Source of the DNA: Alphaproteobacteria bacterium
Lineage (GTDB): Bacteria; Pseudomonadota; Alphaproteobacteria; UBA2966
Assembly: GCA_018650465.1 (NCBI GenBank)
Contig: JABIFY010000104.1
Location: 70,107-117,420, forward strand
Direction: 5' to 3'
DNA: 47,314 bases
Positions 8,599 through 16,506 of the stretch are shown here, piece after piece (position 1 is the stretch's first letter; each line of letters begins with the position of its first letter). The translations under genes and the position numbers were made by a program. Under the pieces are notes generated by a model. It saw only the letters and a list, made by a program, of their open reading frames with translations. It was not told the origin of the DNA and searched no databases.

Positions 8599-9771
8599 AT
8601 GAGCCGAAGTTGCAAAGCGTATATTGCGGGAGTTTTTGAACATCCCACCCGCAAGGCCGTAGACAAAACCATCGCCCAGTTACATGCCGAAGTTGCCATC
8701 GGCGCCCTGAAAGATGCCGGTCTGACCAAGGACGATGTTGATGGCTACTTCTGTGATGGTGCCACCCCTGGCTTGGGTGGCATGTCTATGGCGGAATATA
8801 TGGGCCTGGATATTACCTACACCGACAGTACGGAAACCGGTGGCTCGTCCTATCTGGTACATGTAGGTCACGCCATGACGGCCATTGCCGCAGGCAAATG
8901 CAAGGTGGCGCTGATCACCCTGGCCGGTCGTCCGCGCTCGGAAGGGGTCAAGTCCCTTGCTGCCAAGGATTATGGCGATGATCTGCCTGAGCGTGGCTTT
9001 GAGATACCTTACGCACCGGTGATAACCAATATGTATGGCATGGCGGCCAAACGGCACATGCATGAATTTGGCACGACCAGTGAACAGCTGGCCTGGATCA
9101 AGGTCGCGGCTTCCCATCATGCGCAGTACAATGAAAACGCCGTGTTGCGTGATGTGGTGACGGTTGATGATGTGGTCAATTCGCCGATGATTTCCGATCC
9201 TTTGCATCGTCTGGATTGCTGTGTGATCAGTGACGGCGGCGGGGCACTTGTTGTGGTCAGTCCTGAGATCGCCAAAACTTTGGGCGACCGCTGCGTCAAA
9301 TTGTTGGGCCAGGGCGAAGGCATCAAACACCTGAATAGTGGCCGCATCGATCTGACTTACACAGGTGCCGTCAAGTCCGGCCCCGTTGCCTTTGCCGAGG
9401 CAGGCCTGACACCGGCAGATATGGACTATGTCTCGATCTATGACAGTTTCACCATCACGGTGCTGGAAACCCTGGAGGACCTGGGTTTTTGCGCCAAAGG
9501 GGAAGGCGGCAAATTTGTCGCCGATGGCAATCTGATCTCAGGTACCGGCAAGCTGCCTTTCAACACTGACGGCGGAGGATTGTGTAACAACCACCCCGGC
9601 AATCGCGGCGGCATGACCAAGGTTATCGAAGCTGTGCGACAGTTGCGTGGTGAAGCCCATGCAAAGGTTCAAGTGCCGGATTGCACACTTGCTTTGGCCC
9701 ACGGTACCGGCGGCTCCATTGCCCAACGAACGGGTGCTGCGACAGTTATTATGGGAAGGAACGACGCATGA
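8599..9771 (+). CDS. Thiolase-like protein without the catalytic cysteine (Ltp2/SCPx-type, DUF35 partner)
   Basis: A 390-residue thiolase-fold protein of the lipid-transfer/SCPx group. The region that carries the nucleophilic Cys in true thiolases reads TETGGSSY (78-85), with no Cys. The active-site His of the GHP motif is kept as H332 in CNNHPG, and the second Cys position (CxG) is H368 in HGTGG. Tyrosines Y277 and Y281 lie in the MDYVSIYDSF block. Family knowledge: Cys-less members paired with a DUF35 protein, such as Ltp2 with ChsH2 in steroid side-chain breakdown, are retro-aldolases that release a ketone from a tertiary 3-hydroxyacyl-CoA. The stop overlaps the ATG of the DUF35 gene, so the two are made together. 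Aldolase rather than thiolase activity is inferred. Confidence 0.8.
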   Translation: MSRSCKAYIAGVFEHPTRKAVDKTIAQLHAEVAIGALKDAGLTKDDVDGYFCDGATPGLGGMSMAEYMGLDITYTDSTETGGSSYLVHVGHAMTAIAAGKCKVALITLAGRPRSEGVKSLAAKDYGDDLPERGFEIPYAPVITNMYGMAAKRHMHEFGTTSEQLAWIKVAASHHAQYNENAVLRDVVTVDDVVNSPMISDPLHRLDCCVISDGGGALVVVSPEIAKTLGDRCVKLLGQGEGIKHLNSGRIDLTYTGAVKSGPVAFAEAGLTPADMDYVSIYDSFTITVLETLEDLGFCAKGEGGKFVADGNLISGTGKLPFNTDGGGLCNNHPGNRGGMTKVIEAVRQLRGEAHAKVQVPDCTLALAHGTGGSIAQRTGAATVIMGRNDA

Positions 9772-10163
9772 CAAATCCAGAGCGAGTTTACGCCGATCCC
9801 TCCATCAATATGGAAACTGAAGCCTATTGGGAGGCCACGAAGCAGAACAAGTTATTGTTGAAAAAATGTGACGACTGTGGCGAAACCCACTGGTACCCGC
9901 GGGCCATTTGTCCCCATTGTTCCAGCAGCAATACCTGCTGGTACGAAGGCTCAGGCAAGGGCAAAATCTATTCTTTTTCTGTCATGCGCCGGGTGGAGGT
10001 TCCCTATGTCATGGCCTATGTCACGCTGGATGAAGGCGTCTCTTTGTTAACGAATATCGTGGAGTGCGATTTCGACAACCTGTCCATCGATCAAGATGTT
10101 GAAGTTGTCTTCCGTGCCACACAAGGCGATCAGGCCTTGCCCTTGTTTCGCCCTGTTGCATAA
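9768..10163 (+). CDS. DUF35 / OB-fold Zn-ribbon protein, partner of the thiolase-like protein
   Basis: A 131-residue protein with an N-terminal rubredoxin-like zinc ribbon, C34-x2-C37 and C48-x2-C51, followed by an OB-fold domain (about residues 60-130). DUF35 proteins form obligate complexes with thiolase-fold enzymes and bind acyl-CoA, for example in Ltp2-ChsH2, BbsAB and the archaeal HMG-CoA synthase/thiolase complex. I start the gene at the ATG at 9768, which overlaps the stop of the thiolase-like gene (ATGA), rather than the longer upstream ORF; the ribosome site is the GAAGGAACG before it. Confidence 0.88.
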   Translation: MTNPERVYADPSINMETEAYWEATKQNKLLLKKCDDCGETHWYPRAICPHCSSSNTCWYEGSGKGKIYSFSVMRRVEVPYVMAYVTLDEGVSLLTNIVECDFDNLSIDQDVEVVFRATQGDQALPLFRPVA

Positions 10164-10172
10164 AGGTCCGCT

Positions 10173-11381
10173 ATGACAAAACCCCTTGATGGTGTCAAAG
10201 TTATCGATTTATCGAACATGCTGATGGCCCCTTATGCCACCCAGATTTTGGGTGATATGGGGGCGGACATCATCAAGGTTGAGCCCCCCATTGGCGACCC
10301 CATCCGAGGCATTGGTCCGTACCGTAATCCCGGCATGGGCGCCATTTTCATGAACATCAATCGCAGCAAGCGCAGCATTGTTCTGGACCTGAAAAAACCA
10401 GAGGGCCATGCAGCTATTCTTGAGCTGCTGAAAGATGCCGATATCCTGATCTATAATCGCCGCCCGCAGGTGATGGATCGTCTGGATTTGTCCTATGAAA
10501 AACTGTCGAAGATTAATCCCCGTCTGATCTATGCCGGGCTTTATGGTTATGGCGAAGATGGTCCCTATGCTGGCAAGCCCGCCTTTGATGATTTGATTCA
10601 GGGGGCGGTTGCCATTCCGGCTCTGGGGCAGATGGCCAACGGTCTTGATCCGGTTTATACGCCAACTGCAATCGTCGATCGTGGGGTCGCCCTGTATGCC
10701 GTGGGCCAGATCAATGCGGCACTTTATCATCAGTTGAAGACAGGGCAGGGACAAATCGTCGACACGCCCATGTTTGAAATGATGGCGGGCTTTGTGCTGG
10801 GCGATCATATGGCGGGCTATACTTTTGAGCCACCGCTCGGGCCACCTGGCTACAAACGCATGTTGACGCCAAACCGCAAACCCTATCCCACCAGTGATGG
10901 TTATGTCTGCGTTCTGATTTACACAGATACCCACTGGCGACATTTTTTCAGAGCCTTGGGGCGCGAAGCTGAATTTGATTCCGATCCTCGTTACACCAGC
11001 ATGACGACCCGCGTTGAAAATATTGATACCATTTACAGTGACCTGGCCGACCTGCTGACCAGCCGCACAACTGCTGAATGGCTGACCTTTTTTGATGAGA
11101 CAGATATTCCGGCCATGCCTTTGCATACACCGCAAAGTCTGATTGACGATCCCCATTTGCAGGCCACGGATTTTTTCACCTTCAGCGACCATCCCACTGA
11201 AGGCCGCATTCGCGAAATGGCATCGCCCAGCACCTGGTCTGAAACCCAGCCGGGCTCAACACGTCCCGTGCCCTTGCTGGGTGAGCACAGTGCTGAAATA
11301 CTTCGTGAAGTTGGTTACAGCGATGAGCAAATTTCTGACTTGATGGAGAGCGGTGCGACGGCGGCACCTGCTGCCCAATAA
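10173..11381 (+). CDS. CaiB/BaiF class III CoA-transferase
   Basis: A 402-residue family III CoA-transferase, which moves CoA between a donor acyl-CoA and a carboxylic acid through an aspartyl-anhydride. The catalytic Asp is D169 in AIVDRGVA, at the position expected from formyl-CoA transferase. The N-terminal DMGADIIKVEPP and the NRSKRSIVLDL blocks are typical. It is followed by a CitE-type lyase and a second CaiB gene at 12306, so the two transferases might form a heteromer like SmtA/SmtB of Chloroflexus (malate or citramalate activation); this is inferred. Substrates are unknown. Confidence 0.87.
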   Translation: MTKPLDGVKVIDLSNMLMAPYATQILGDMGADIIKVEPPIGDPIRGIGPYRNPGMGAIFMNINRSKRSIVLDLKKPEGHAAILELLKDADILIYNRRPQVMDRLDLSYEKLSKINPRLIYAGLYGYGEDGPYAGKPAFDDLIQGAVAIPALGQMANGLDPVYTPTAIVDRGVALYAVGQINAALYHQLKTGQGQIVDTPMFEMMAGFVLGDHMAGYTFEPPLGPPGYKRMLTPNRKPYPTSDGYVCVLIYTDTHWRHFFRALGREAEFDSDPRYTSMTTRVENIDTIYSDLADLLTSRTTAEWLTFFDETDIPAMPLHTPQSLIDDPHLQATDFFTFSDHPTEGRIREMASPSTWSETQPGSTRPVPLLGEHSAEILREVGYSDEQISDLMESGATAAPAAQ

Positions 11382-11408
11382 TTTAGACGACATTTTGAGG
11401 AACATGAC

Positions 11409-12305
11409 ATGACTATTATCCGATCCTGGCTATTTGTACCCGGCGACAGTGAACGCAAGCTGGAAAAATCCCGTGAAAATCCGGCAGATGCCCTGATCCT
11501 GGATCTGGAAGACAGCGTCGCCGACGAGCGTCAGGAAATTGCTCGCGAAATGACCTGTGCCTATCTGAAAGACCGGCCGGACCGGTCAAAACAACAGCTC
11601 TGGGTGCGTATCAATCCGCTGGATAATCCTTTGTCTTTGCCCGACCTGGCAGCCGTGATGCCGGGGGCACCGGATGGTATCGTTCTGCCCAAGGTTTATT
11701 CTTCAGAAGAAGTGAACCTGCTGGCCGATTATCTGGATATTCTTGAAGTCAGTCATGGCCTGGAAAAAGGTTCAACCAAAATTCATTGCGTGGCCACAGA
11801 AACGGCGGCCTCCCTGCTGACCTTCCACACCTATCTGGATGGCATTACTGACCGTCTGGTGGCCATGACCTGGGGCGGGGAAGACCTGGCGGCAGCGCTG
11901 GGGGCCAGTGATAACAAACATCCCGTCACCGGCGAATATGATGCGCCCTTTGAATTTGCCCGCACCATGTGCCTGGCCACATCGCGCGCCATCGAGGCCC
12001 AACCCGTGGGCGTCGTCTGGGTCAACTACAAGGACCTGGACGGTCTGGAAGCCGACTGCCTGAAGGATCGCAAGGCCGGTTTCATCGGCAAGATCGCTAT
12101 TCATCCGGCCCAGTCGGAAGTCATCAACCGGGCCTTTACGCCTTCAGCAGAAGACATTGAACACGCCCGCAAGATCATCGAAGTGTTTGAACAAAACCCC
12201 GGTATGGGCACAGTCGGTCTGGACGGCAAGATGTATGACATGCCGCATCTGAAACAGGCACGTAATGTGCTGGACATGATGGCGCAAATCGGGGAATTGA
12301 ACTAG
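11409..12305 (+). CDS. HpcH/HpaI aldolase, CitE/malyl-CoA lyase family
   Basis: A 298-residue TIM-barrel lyase of the CitE/Mcl/CLYBL family, which cleaves or forms beta-hydroxyacyl-CoAs such as malyl-CoA or citramalyl-CoA with Mg2+. Visible landmarks are LFVPGDSERK (about 7-16), LILDLEDSV, the metal-binding MTWGGEDLAAALGA and the IHPAQ block in the C-terminal half. It is a stand-alone lyase; there are no citrate lyase alpha, gamma or accessory genes nearby. Flanked directly by two class III CoA-transferases, it plausibly acts on the CoA thioester they make. Its stop is immediately followed by the ATG of the second CaiB gene. Confidence 0.86.
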   Translation: MTIIRSWLFVPGDSERKLEKSRENPADALILDLEDSVADERQEIAREMTCAYLKDRPDRSKQQLWVRINPLDNPLSLPDLAAVMPGAPDGIVLPKVYSSEEVNLLADYLDILEVSHGLEKGSTKIHCVATETAASLLTFHTYLDGITDRLVAMTWGGEDLAAALGASDNKHPVTGEYDAPFEFARTMCLATSRAIEAQPVGVVWVNYKDLDGLEADCLKDRKAGFIGKIAIHPAQSEVINRAFTPSAEDIEHARKIIEVFEQNPGMGTVGLDGKMYDMPHLKQARNVLDMMAQIGELN

Positions 12306-13514
12306 ATGACTGGTGCACTGGACGGTATCCGGATCATTGATCTGACCACCGTAATTCTTGGCCCCTGGGCCGCACAAATGCTGGGCGACATGGGTGCCGA
12401 TGTGATCAAGGTGGAAACACCCATGGGCGACATGACCCGCTATAATGGTCCCCGTCGCAGCGATGATATGGGGGCCTTTTATTTAGGTGCCAACCGTAAC
12501 AAACGCAGTGTTGTCATCGACCTGACCACCGAAGAAGGCAAGGAAGCCTTGTTCAAGCTGGTGGGGACTGCAGATGTGTTCATGCATAACTTCCGCCCCA
12601 AGGTCTGCAAAAAACTGGGACTGGAATATGAAAAATTTGCCGAGGCCAATCCCGATCTGATCTATTGCGCGGCCTTTGGTTTTAACAGTGAAGGCCCTAT
12701 GGCCGACCGTCCGGCCTATGATGACATCATTCAGGCCGCCAGCGGCATGACTGATTTATTGTCCGTCATCGGTGGTGAGCCGCGCTTTGTGCCGACGATC
12801 ATGGCCGACAAAACATCATCCTTTCATGTGGTGTCGGCGATTATGGCGGGCTTGTTGCATCGTGAACGCGGCGGGACGGGCCAGGCCATCGAAGTTCCCA
12901 TGTTTGAAGGTTTGGTTGATTTTGTCATGGTTGAGCATTTGTTCGGCGAAACATTTGAGCCCCCCATTGGTGATATGGGCTACACCCGTTTGCTCAATAC
13001 ATCACGCCGGCCTTACGCCACAAAAGACGGGTACCTTGCGGTCTTGCCCTACAGCGATCAAAACTGGCAGGACCTGTTTGATGTTGCCGGGCGCGATGAT
13101 CTGAAAACCGATATCCGGTTTTCTGACATTTCGCAGCGCACCAAACACAGCCAGGAAGTCTACGATATCCTGGGCCAGATCGTTGCCACCAAAACATCTG
13201 CCGAATGGCAGTCGGCGCTGGATGCCCGCCATGTGCCGGTCCAGGTGGTGGTCACCAAAGAAGAATTGCTGGATCACGAACAATTAACGGCCACTGGATT
13301 TTGGCAAAAGAAAGAGCACCCGACGGAGGGCACCATGCGCTATCCCTCGCCGCCAGTGCAGTTTTCCAAAACACCGTCGTCGGTGCGCCGCTTGCAGCCA
13401 CGATTGGGCGAACACAGTCGTGAAGTGCTGGCCGAGGCCGGTTATTCCGATGCCGAGATCGATGCCCTGATGGCATCAGGTGTCTCAAAACAGTTTGCCG
13501 GACAGGCAGAGTAA
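12306..13514 (+). CDS. CaiB/BaiF class III CoA-transferase
   Basis: A 402-residue family III CoA-transferase, same length as the one at 10173 but only moderately similar to it. The catalytic Asp is D168 in IMADKTSS. The start codon abuts the stop of the CitE-like lyase with no spacer, so it is translationally coupled. With the earlier CaiB it may form a heteromeric transferase, or each may act on a different acid. The crotonase at 13528 follows after 13 bases. CoA donor and acceptor are not known. Confidence 0.86.
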   Translation: MTGALDGIRIIDLTTVILGPWAAQMLGDMGADVIKVETPMGDMTRYNGPRRSDDMGAFYLGANRNKRSVVIDLTTEEGKEALFKLVGTADVFMHNFRPKVCKKLGLEYEKFAEANPDLIYCAAFGFNSEGPMADRPAYDDIIQAASGMTDLLSVIGGEPRFVPTIMADKTSSFHVVSAIMAGLLHRERGGTGQAIEVPMFEGLVDFVMVEHLFGETFEPPIGDMGYTRLLNTSRRPYATKDGYLAVLPYSDQNWQDLFDVAGRDDLKTDIRFSDISQRTKHSQEVYDILGQIVATKTSAEWQSALDARHVPVQVVVTKEELLDHEQLTATGFWQKKEHPTEGTMRYPSPPVQFSKTPSSVRRLQPRLGEHSREVLAEAGYSDAEIDALMASGVSKQFAGQAE

Positions 13515-13527
13515 GAAAGAAAATATC

Positions 13528-14310
13528 ATGAGCAAGTACGAGTTCATTCTTTTTGACGTTGAGGACCAGGTCGCAACCCTGACCCTGAACCGTCCGGATG
13601 CCCTGAATGCCTTAACCATTGAAATGATGGCCGAGGTTCGGCTTGCCATGGCTGAAATTGAGGCTGACAGCAACATCCGGGCCTTGATCTTTACGTCGGC
13701 CGGACGGGGTTTTTGCTCTGGCCAGGACCTGAAAAACCGGCCCGCCCCAGGGACCGACATCGTCGAACTTTATTGTGATGTCTATCTGGGTGTGTTCAAG
13801 GATATCCAGGCTTGTCGGGTGCCGGTGATTATGGCGGTAAATGGCATTGCCGCAGGTGGTGGATTTTCCCTCGCCCTCAATGGCGACATCATCATGGCGG
13901 CCCGTTCCGCCAAATTCATCCAGGTCTTCAGCCGCATTGGCCTGATCCCTGATCTGGGTTCGACCTGGTTATTGCCGCGCGCCATTGGCCGCACCCGGGC
14001 GCTGAAAATCATGATGACCAACGAGACACTGATGGCAGAAACAGCTCTGGAATGGGGCATGATCACGGATTGTGTTGATGATGATCAGTTAATACCCCAT
14101 GCACGGGAGCTGGCCTTGCGTCTGGCGAAGGGCCCAACCCGGACCCTGGTTGCGACCCGCGCCACGGTCGACGAGGGAAATGACAACGACTTTGCCGCCC
14201 AGTTCCGCCGTGAGCTGGAAGTTAACGGTGTGATGCGGGAAACGTTTGATGGCATAGATGGCGTAAATGCCTTCCTGGAAAAACGACCATCTGCCTTTCG
14301 CGGGGAATAG
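13528..14310 (+). CDS. Enoyl-CoA hydratase/isomerase (PaaG-like crotonase)
   Basis: A 260-residue crotonase with the oxyanion-hole blocks RGFCSGQDL and IAAGGGFSLALNGD. The position of the second catalytic glutamate of hydratases is occupied by D142 in GLIPDLGSTWLLP, a pattern of PaaG-type and delta3-delta2 enoyl-CoA isomerases, so isomerase activity is at least as likely as hydration. The start at 13528 follows AAGAAAG; the longer frame from 13480 lies inside the CaiB gene. It is the last gene of the rightward operon and ends five bases before the convergent MarR gene, with no obvious terminator. Confidence 0.84.
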   Translation: MSKYEFILFDVEDQVATLTLNRPDALNALTIEMMAEVRLAMAEIEADSNIRALIFTSAGRGFCSGQDLKNRPAPGTDIVELYCDVYLGVFKDIQACRVPVIMAVNGIAAGGGFSLALNGDIIMAARSAKFIQVFSRIGLIPDLGSTWLLPRAIGRTRALKIMMTNETLMAETALEWGMITDCVDDDQLIPHARELALRLAKGPTRTLVATRATVDEGNDNDFAAQFRRELEVNGVMRETFDGIDGVNAFLEKRPSAFRGE

Positions 14311-14315
14311 AGGCG

Positions 14316-14780
14316 TTAACCAATTTTTGCTTGATCTTGCGCCATGTCACCCAGTTTGGCGGACAGTTTTGCCTTGGCATTTTTCAGCATGCGGACAAAG
14401 TGTTCGACGTCCTCTTCCGACAGGCCTTCAAAGGCGACGTCATTGACCTGATCAATGCCGTCAAACATCTTCTGGCGAATGCTGCCGACCTTGGATGTCA
14501 GCCAGATGCGTTTGGCCCGTCGGTCCTTTTCGTCGACCCGGCGTTCAACCCAGCCATGGGCTTCCAGGCGATCCACCAGGCCACTGACCGTGACTGTGCC
14601 CACATCCATGCGCTCTGACAATTCGGTCTGGGTCAGGCCGTCAGTGTTGTAAAGATGATTAATCACAAAGGCTTGCACATGGGTCAGGCCGTCATCGGCC
14701 AGCATCTGGTCGAACATAATGCCGCGAAAACGGGCAATATCGTTGAACAACAGCCCATATTTACGTTCCTTGATTTTCAT
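14316..14780 (-). CDS. MarR-family transcriptional regulator
   Basis: A 154-residue winged-helix regulator with the MarR signature: helix-turn-helix around LTQTELSERMDVGTVTVSGLVDRLEAHG split over the central third, then the basic wing DEKDRRAKRIWLT. MarR proteins of this kind in acyl-CoA clusters often respond to acyl-CoA or aromatic thioesters. I start it at the ATG at 14780, preceded by AAGGGG, instead of the TTG at 14798, which lacks a ribosome site. It is the last gene of the leftward TetR/AtuE-like/MarR run, but 135 bases separate it from the crotonase, so it may have its own promoter with the 14789-14802 repeat in its leader. Confidence 0.86.
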   Translation of the reverse strand: MKIKERKYGLLFNDIARFRGIMFDQMLADDGLTHVQAFVINHLYNTDGLTQTELSERMDVGTVTVSGLVDRLEAHGWVERRVDEKDRRAKRIWLTSKVGSIRQKMFDGIDQVNDVAFEGLSEEDVEHFVRMLKNAKAKLSAKLGDMAQDQAKIG

Positions 14781-14788
14781 AGCACCCC

Positions 14789-14802
14789 TTGTTGTCAAAC
14801 AA
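14789..14802. promoter_or_regulatory. Inverted repeat TTGTT-n4-AACAA upstream of marR-like gene
   Basis: Arms TTGTT (14789-14793) and AACAA (14798-14802) lie just upstream of the MarR start, overlapping the likely leader. MarR proteins commonly repress themselves through palindromes of this size and AT content. Only five-base arms are perfect, so this is a candidate only. Confidence 0.35.
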
Positions 14803-14915
14803 TCGACGACGAACCCTTCAGGGAATAATGGTTAATTCCAGAATAATGAGCAAGCGAATTAAATTTTTTGGTTGAAGTTGGACGGAACGAGATGTGGATG
14901 GCCAGTCGTAACTTG

Positions 14916-15722
14916 CTATACCTGCCAGGCCGGTTTGCGTTTCTCGGCGAATGCGGTCTGGCCTTCGAGGCCTTCATCCGACCGGTTCAGTTCGGAAAAA
15001 GTCTGGGCCGAAAATCCGATGACGTCTTCAACAGCAACTGTGCCCACCCGCAACATGATGGCCTTGGTGGCGGCATTGGCCCTGGGGCCGCAGTTCAGAA
15101 TTTTGCCGACAACCTCGTCCAGGATTTTGTCGGCGTCGACGTCCTCGCAAAGATATTGCCCGACGCCATATTCATAAGCCGTTGTGCCATCAAATCGTTC
15201 TGCTGTTAAAGCCAGTTGCCGGGCCCGGGTCAGGCCAAGGCGTTTGACCACATAGGGCGCGATTTGGGCAGGCGCCACGCCCAGGGTGGTTTCCGGCATG
15301 CCCATACGGGCACCTTTCGTCAGGATCGTGATGTCTGTCAGGCAGGCATAACCCATGCCCCCACCAAAGGCTGAGCCTTCGACCATTGATATGGTTGTTT
15401 GCGGCAGGTTTTCAAACTTCAGGAAGGCGAGGCCAGCGGTGCGATTGCGTTCCATAATCGGGTCCTTGCCGCCGCTGGTATCTTCGTCGGCCATGTTACG
15501 CCGCTCCTTGATATCGCCCCCGGCGCAAAAATGTCCGCCCACGCCGCGCACCACAACAACCCGTACATCGTCATTGCCTTCCAGCCAGTTCACAACAGCC
15601 GCAAGTTCCTCACCCATTTGATTGTTAATGGCGTTGCGGCTTTCCGGGCGATTAAAGTTCAGGTTCAAGCGACCACCGTCCAGTTCCAGCAGCAAGAATT
15701 CACATTGGGGTATTTCAGACAT
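14916..15722 (-). CDS. atuE: AtuE-like enoyl-CoA hydratase (isohexenylglutaconyl-CoA hydratase type)
   Basis: A 268-residue crotonase with FCAGGDIKE and GSAFGGGMGYACLTD oxyanion-hole blocks and the loop PETTLGVAPAQIAPYVV, followed by NAATKAIML. From memory this loop and the N-terminal PQCEFLLLE closely match AtuE of Pseudomonas, which hydrates isohexenylglutaconyl-CoA after the geranyl-CoA carboxylase step. A methylglutaconyl-CoA hydratase (LiuC) role is the main alternative. It sits 11 bases after the TetR gene and is divergent from two AtuD-like dehydrogenases. AtuC, AtuF and AtuA homologues at 24556-30033 support the Atu reading. Confidence 0.72.
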   Translation of the reverse strand: MSEIPQCEFLLLELDGGRLNLNFNRPESRNAINNQMGEELAAVVNWLEGNDDVRVVVVRGVGGHFCAGGDIKERRNMADEDTSGGKDPIMERNRTAGLAFLKFENLPQTTISMVEGSAFGGGMGYACLTDITILTKGARMGMPETTLGVAPAQIAPYVVKRLGLTRARQLALTAERFDGTTAYEYGVGQYLCEDVDADKILDEVVGKILNCGPRANAATKAIMLRVGTVAVEDVIGFSAQTFSELNRSDEGLEGQTAFAEKRKPAWQV

Positions 15723-15733
15723 CAGTCTCTCCG

Positions 15734-16396
15734 TTATTTAGAGTTCAGATACAGCCTGAACATTTCCTTGAATTGATCGATTTGGGCGTCGCCGGCGGCG
15801 TCAGCACCGGACATCATTTTGGTCAGCGATAGTCCACGCAAAGCCATCAGCAAAGTGGATCGCCAGACCAGAATGTCTTGATCGCTGCGCGGGCTGTCAG
15901 CAAACATATCCAGCCACATGGCGCTGCGTTTTTCTTCCAACTCTACCAGGGTTTCCCGAATGGCCGTGCCCAGTTCCCGATCCAGGCGGTTGCCCACGGC
16001 CATTTCAACAAAGGCCGTGTAGGTGTTGCTGCCGAAGCCGGTCCAGTATTGATCGACGACCCTGTCGATACGGTCGGGCAGGGGTAGTTTCTTCAACTTG
16101 CCCACATCCATATGTTTGCTCAGGCGGTTGGAAACCTCAAACACCGTGGCTTTCAGTAAATCTTGTGGTGAAGAAAAATGATACTGGATTGCCCCACGGG
16201 TGACACCCGCGGCCTTGGCGACCTCAACGGTTGTCATGTGCGCGGCACCCTTTTTGTGCAACAGCAATATAGTTGCATCGATCAGCCTGGCACGTGTTTC
16301 CGCCCGGCGCTCTTCCTGGGTGCGCCGTTTTTTATGGCCTGCTGGGGACACTCTGGGGGCTTGATTCCTGACTGCATTTTCCGTCCCGGTCGTCAC
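15734..16396 (-). CDS. TetR-family transcriptional regulator
   Basis: A 220-residue TetR/AcrR regulator. After a basic N-terminal extension, the helix-turn-helix lies at about residues 35-80 (TTVEVAKAAGVTRGAIQYHFSS) and the rest is a helical ligand domain. It heads the leftward run with the AtuE-like hydratase and is divergent from the acyl-CoA dehydrogenase array at 16507, with the 14-base palindrome 16439-16452 in the shared promoter. By position it could be the counterpart of AtuR, the TetR repressor of terpene utilisation, but orthology is not shown. An acyl-CoA ligand is likely. Confidence 0.86.
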   Translation of the reverse strand: MTTGTENAVRNQAPRVSPAGHKKRRTQEERRAETRARLIDATILLLHKKGAAHMTTVEVAKAAGVTRGAIQYHFSSPQDLLKATVFEVSNRLSKHMDVGKLKKLPLPDRIDRVVDQYWTGFGSNTYTAFVEMAVGNRLDRELGTAIRETLVELEEKRSAMWLDMFADSPRSDQDILVWRSTLLMALRGLSLTKMMSGADAAGDAQIDQFKEMFRLYLNSK

Positions 16397-16438
16397 GGCG
16401 TTTTCCTGTTCCTGTGATGAAATAATCTATTGATACAT

Positions 16439-16452
16439 TCATTCATGAATGA
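16439..16452. promoter_or_regulatory. Perfect palindrome TCATTCATGAATGA, probable TetR operator
   Basis: A 14-base perfect palindrome in the 110-base gap between the divergent TetR gene and the acyl-CoA dehydrogenase array, about 45 bases from the TetR start. It resembles the TGAATGA..TCATTCA operators of TetR-type fatty-acid regulators such as Bacillus FadR. A further CATTC just to its left partly extends the repeat. Binding by the adjacent TetR is inferred. Confidence 0.6.
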
Positions 16453-16506
16453 TAGTTTTAGCTTGAATTTTTTAAAGACGCAAACTCTAATTGGCCGGAT
16501 GTGCAA

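Noticed and set aside
10209-11192. A 327-codon open frame on the minus strand opposite the first CaiB gene
   Set aside because: It lies fully antisense to a clear CoA-transferase, has no ribosome site and no recognisable motif; it results from third-position codon bias.
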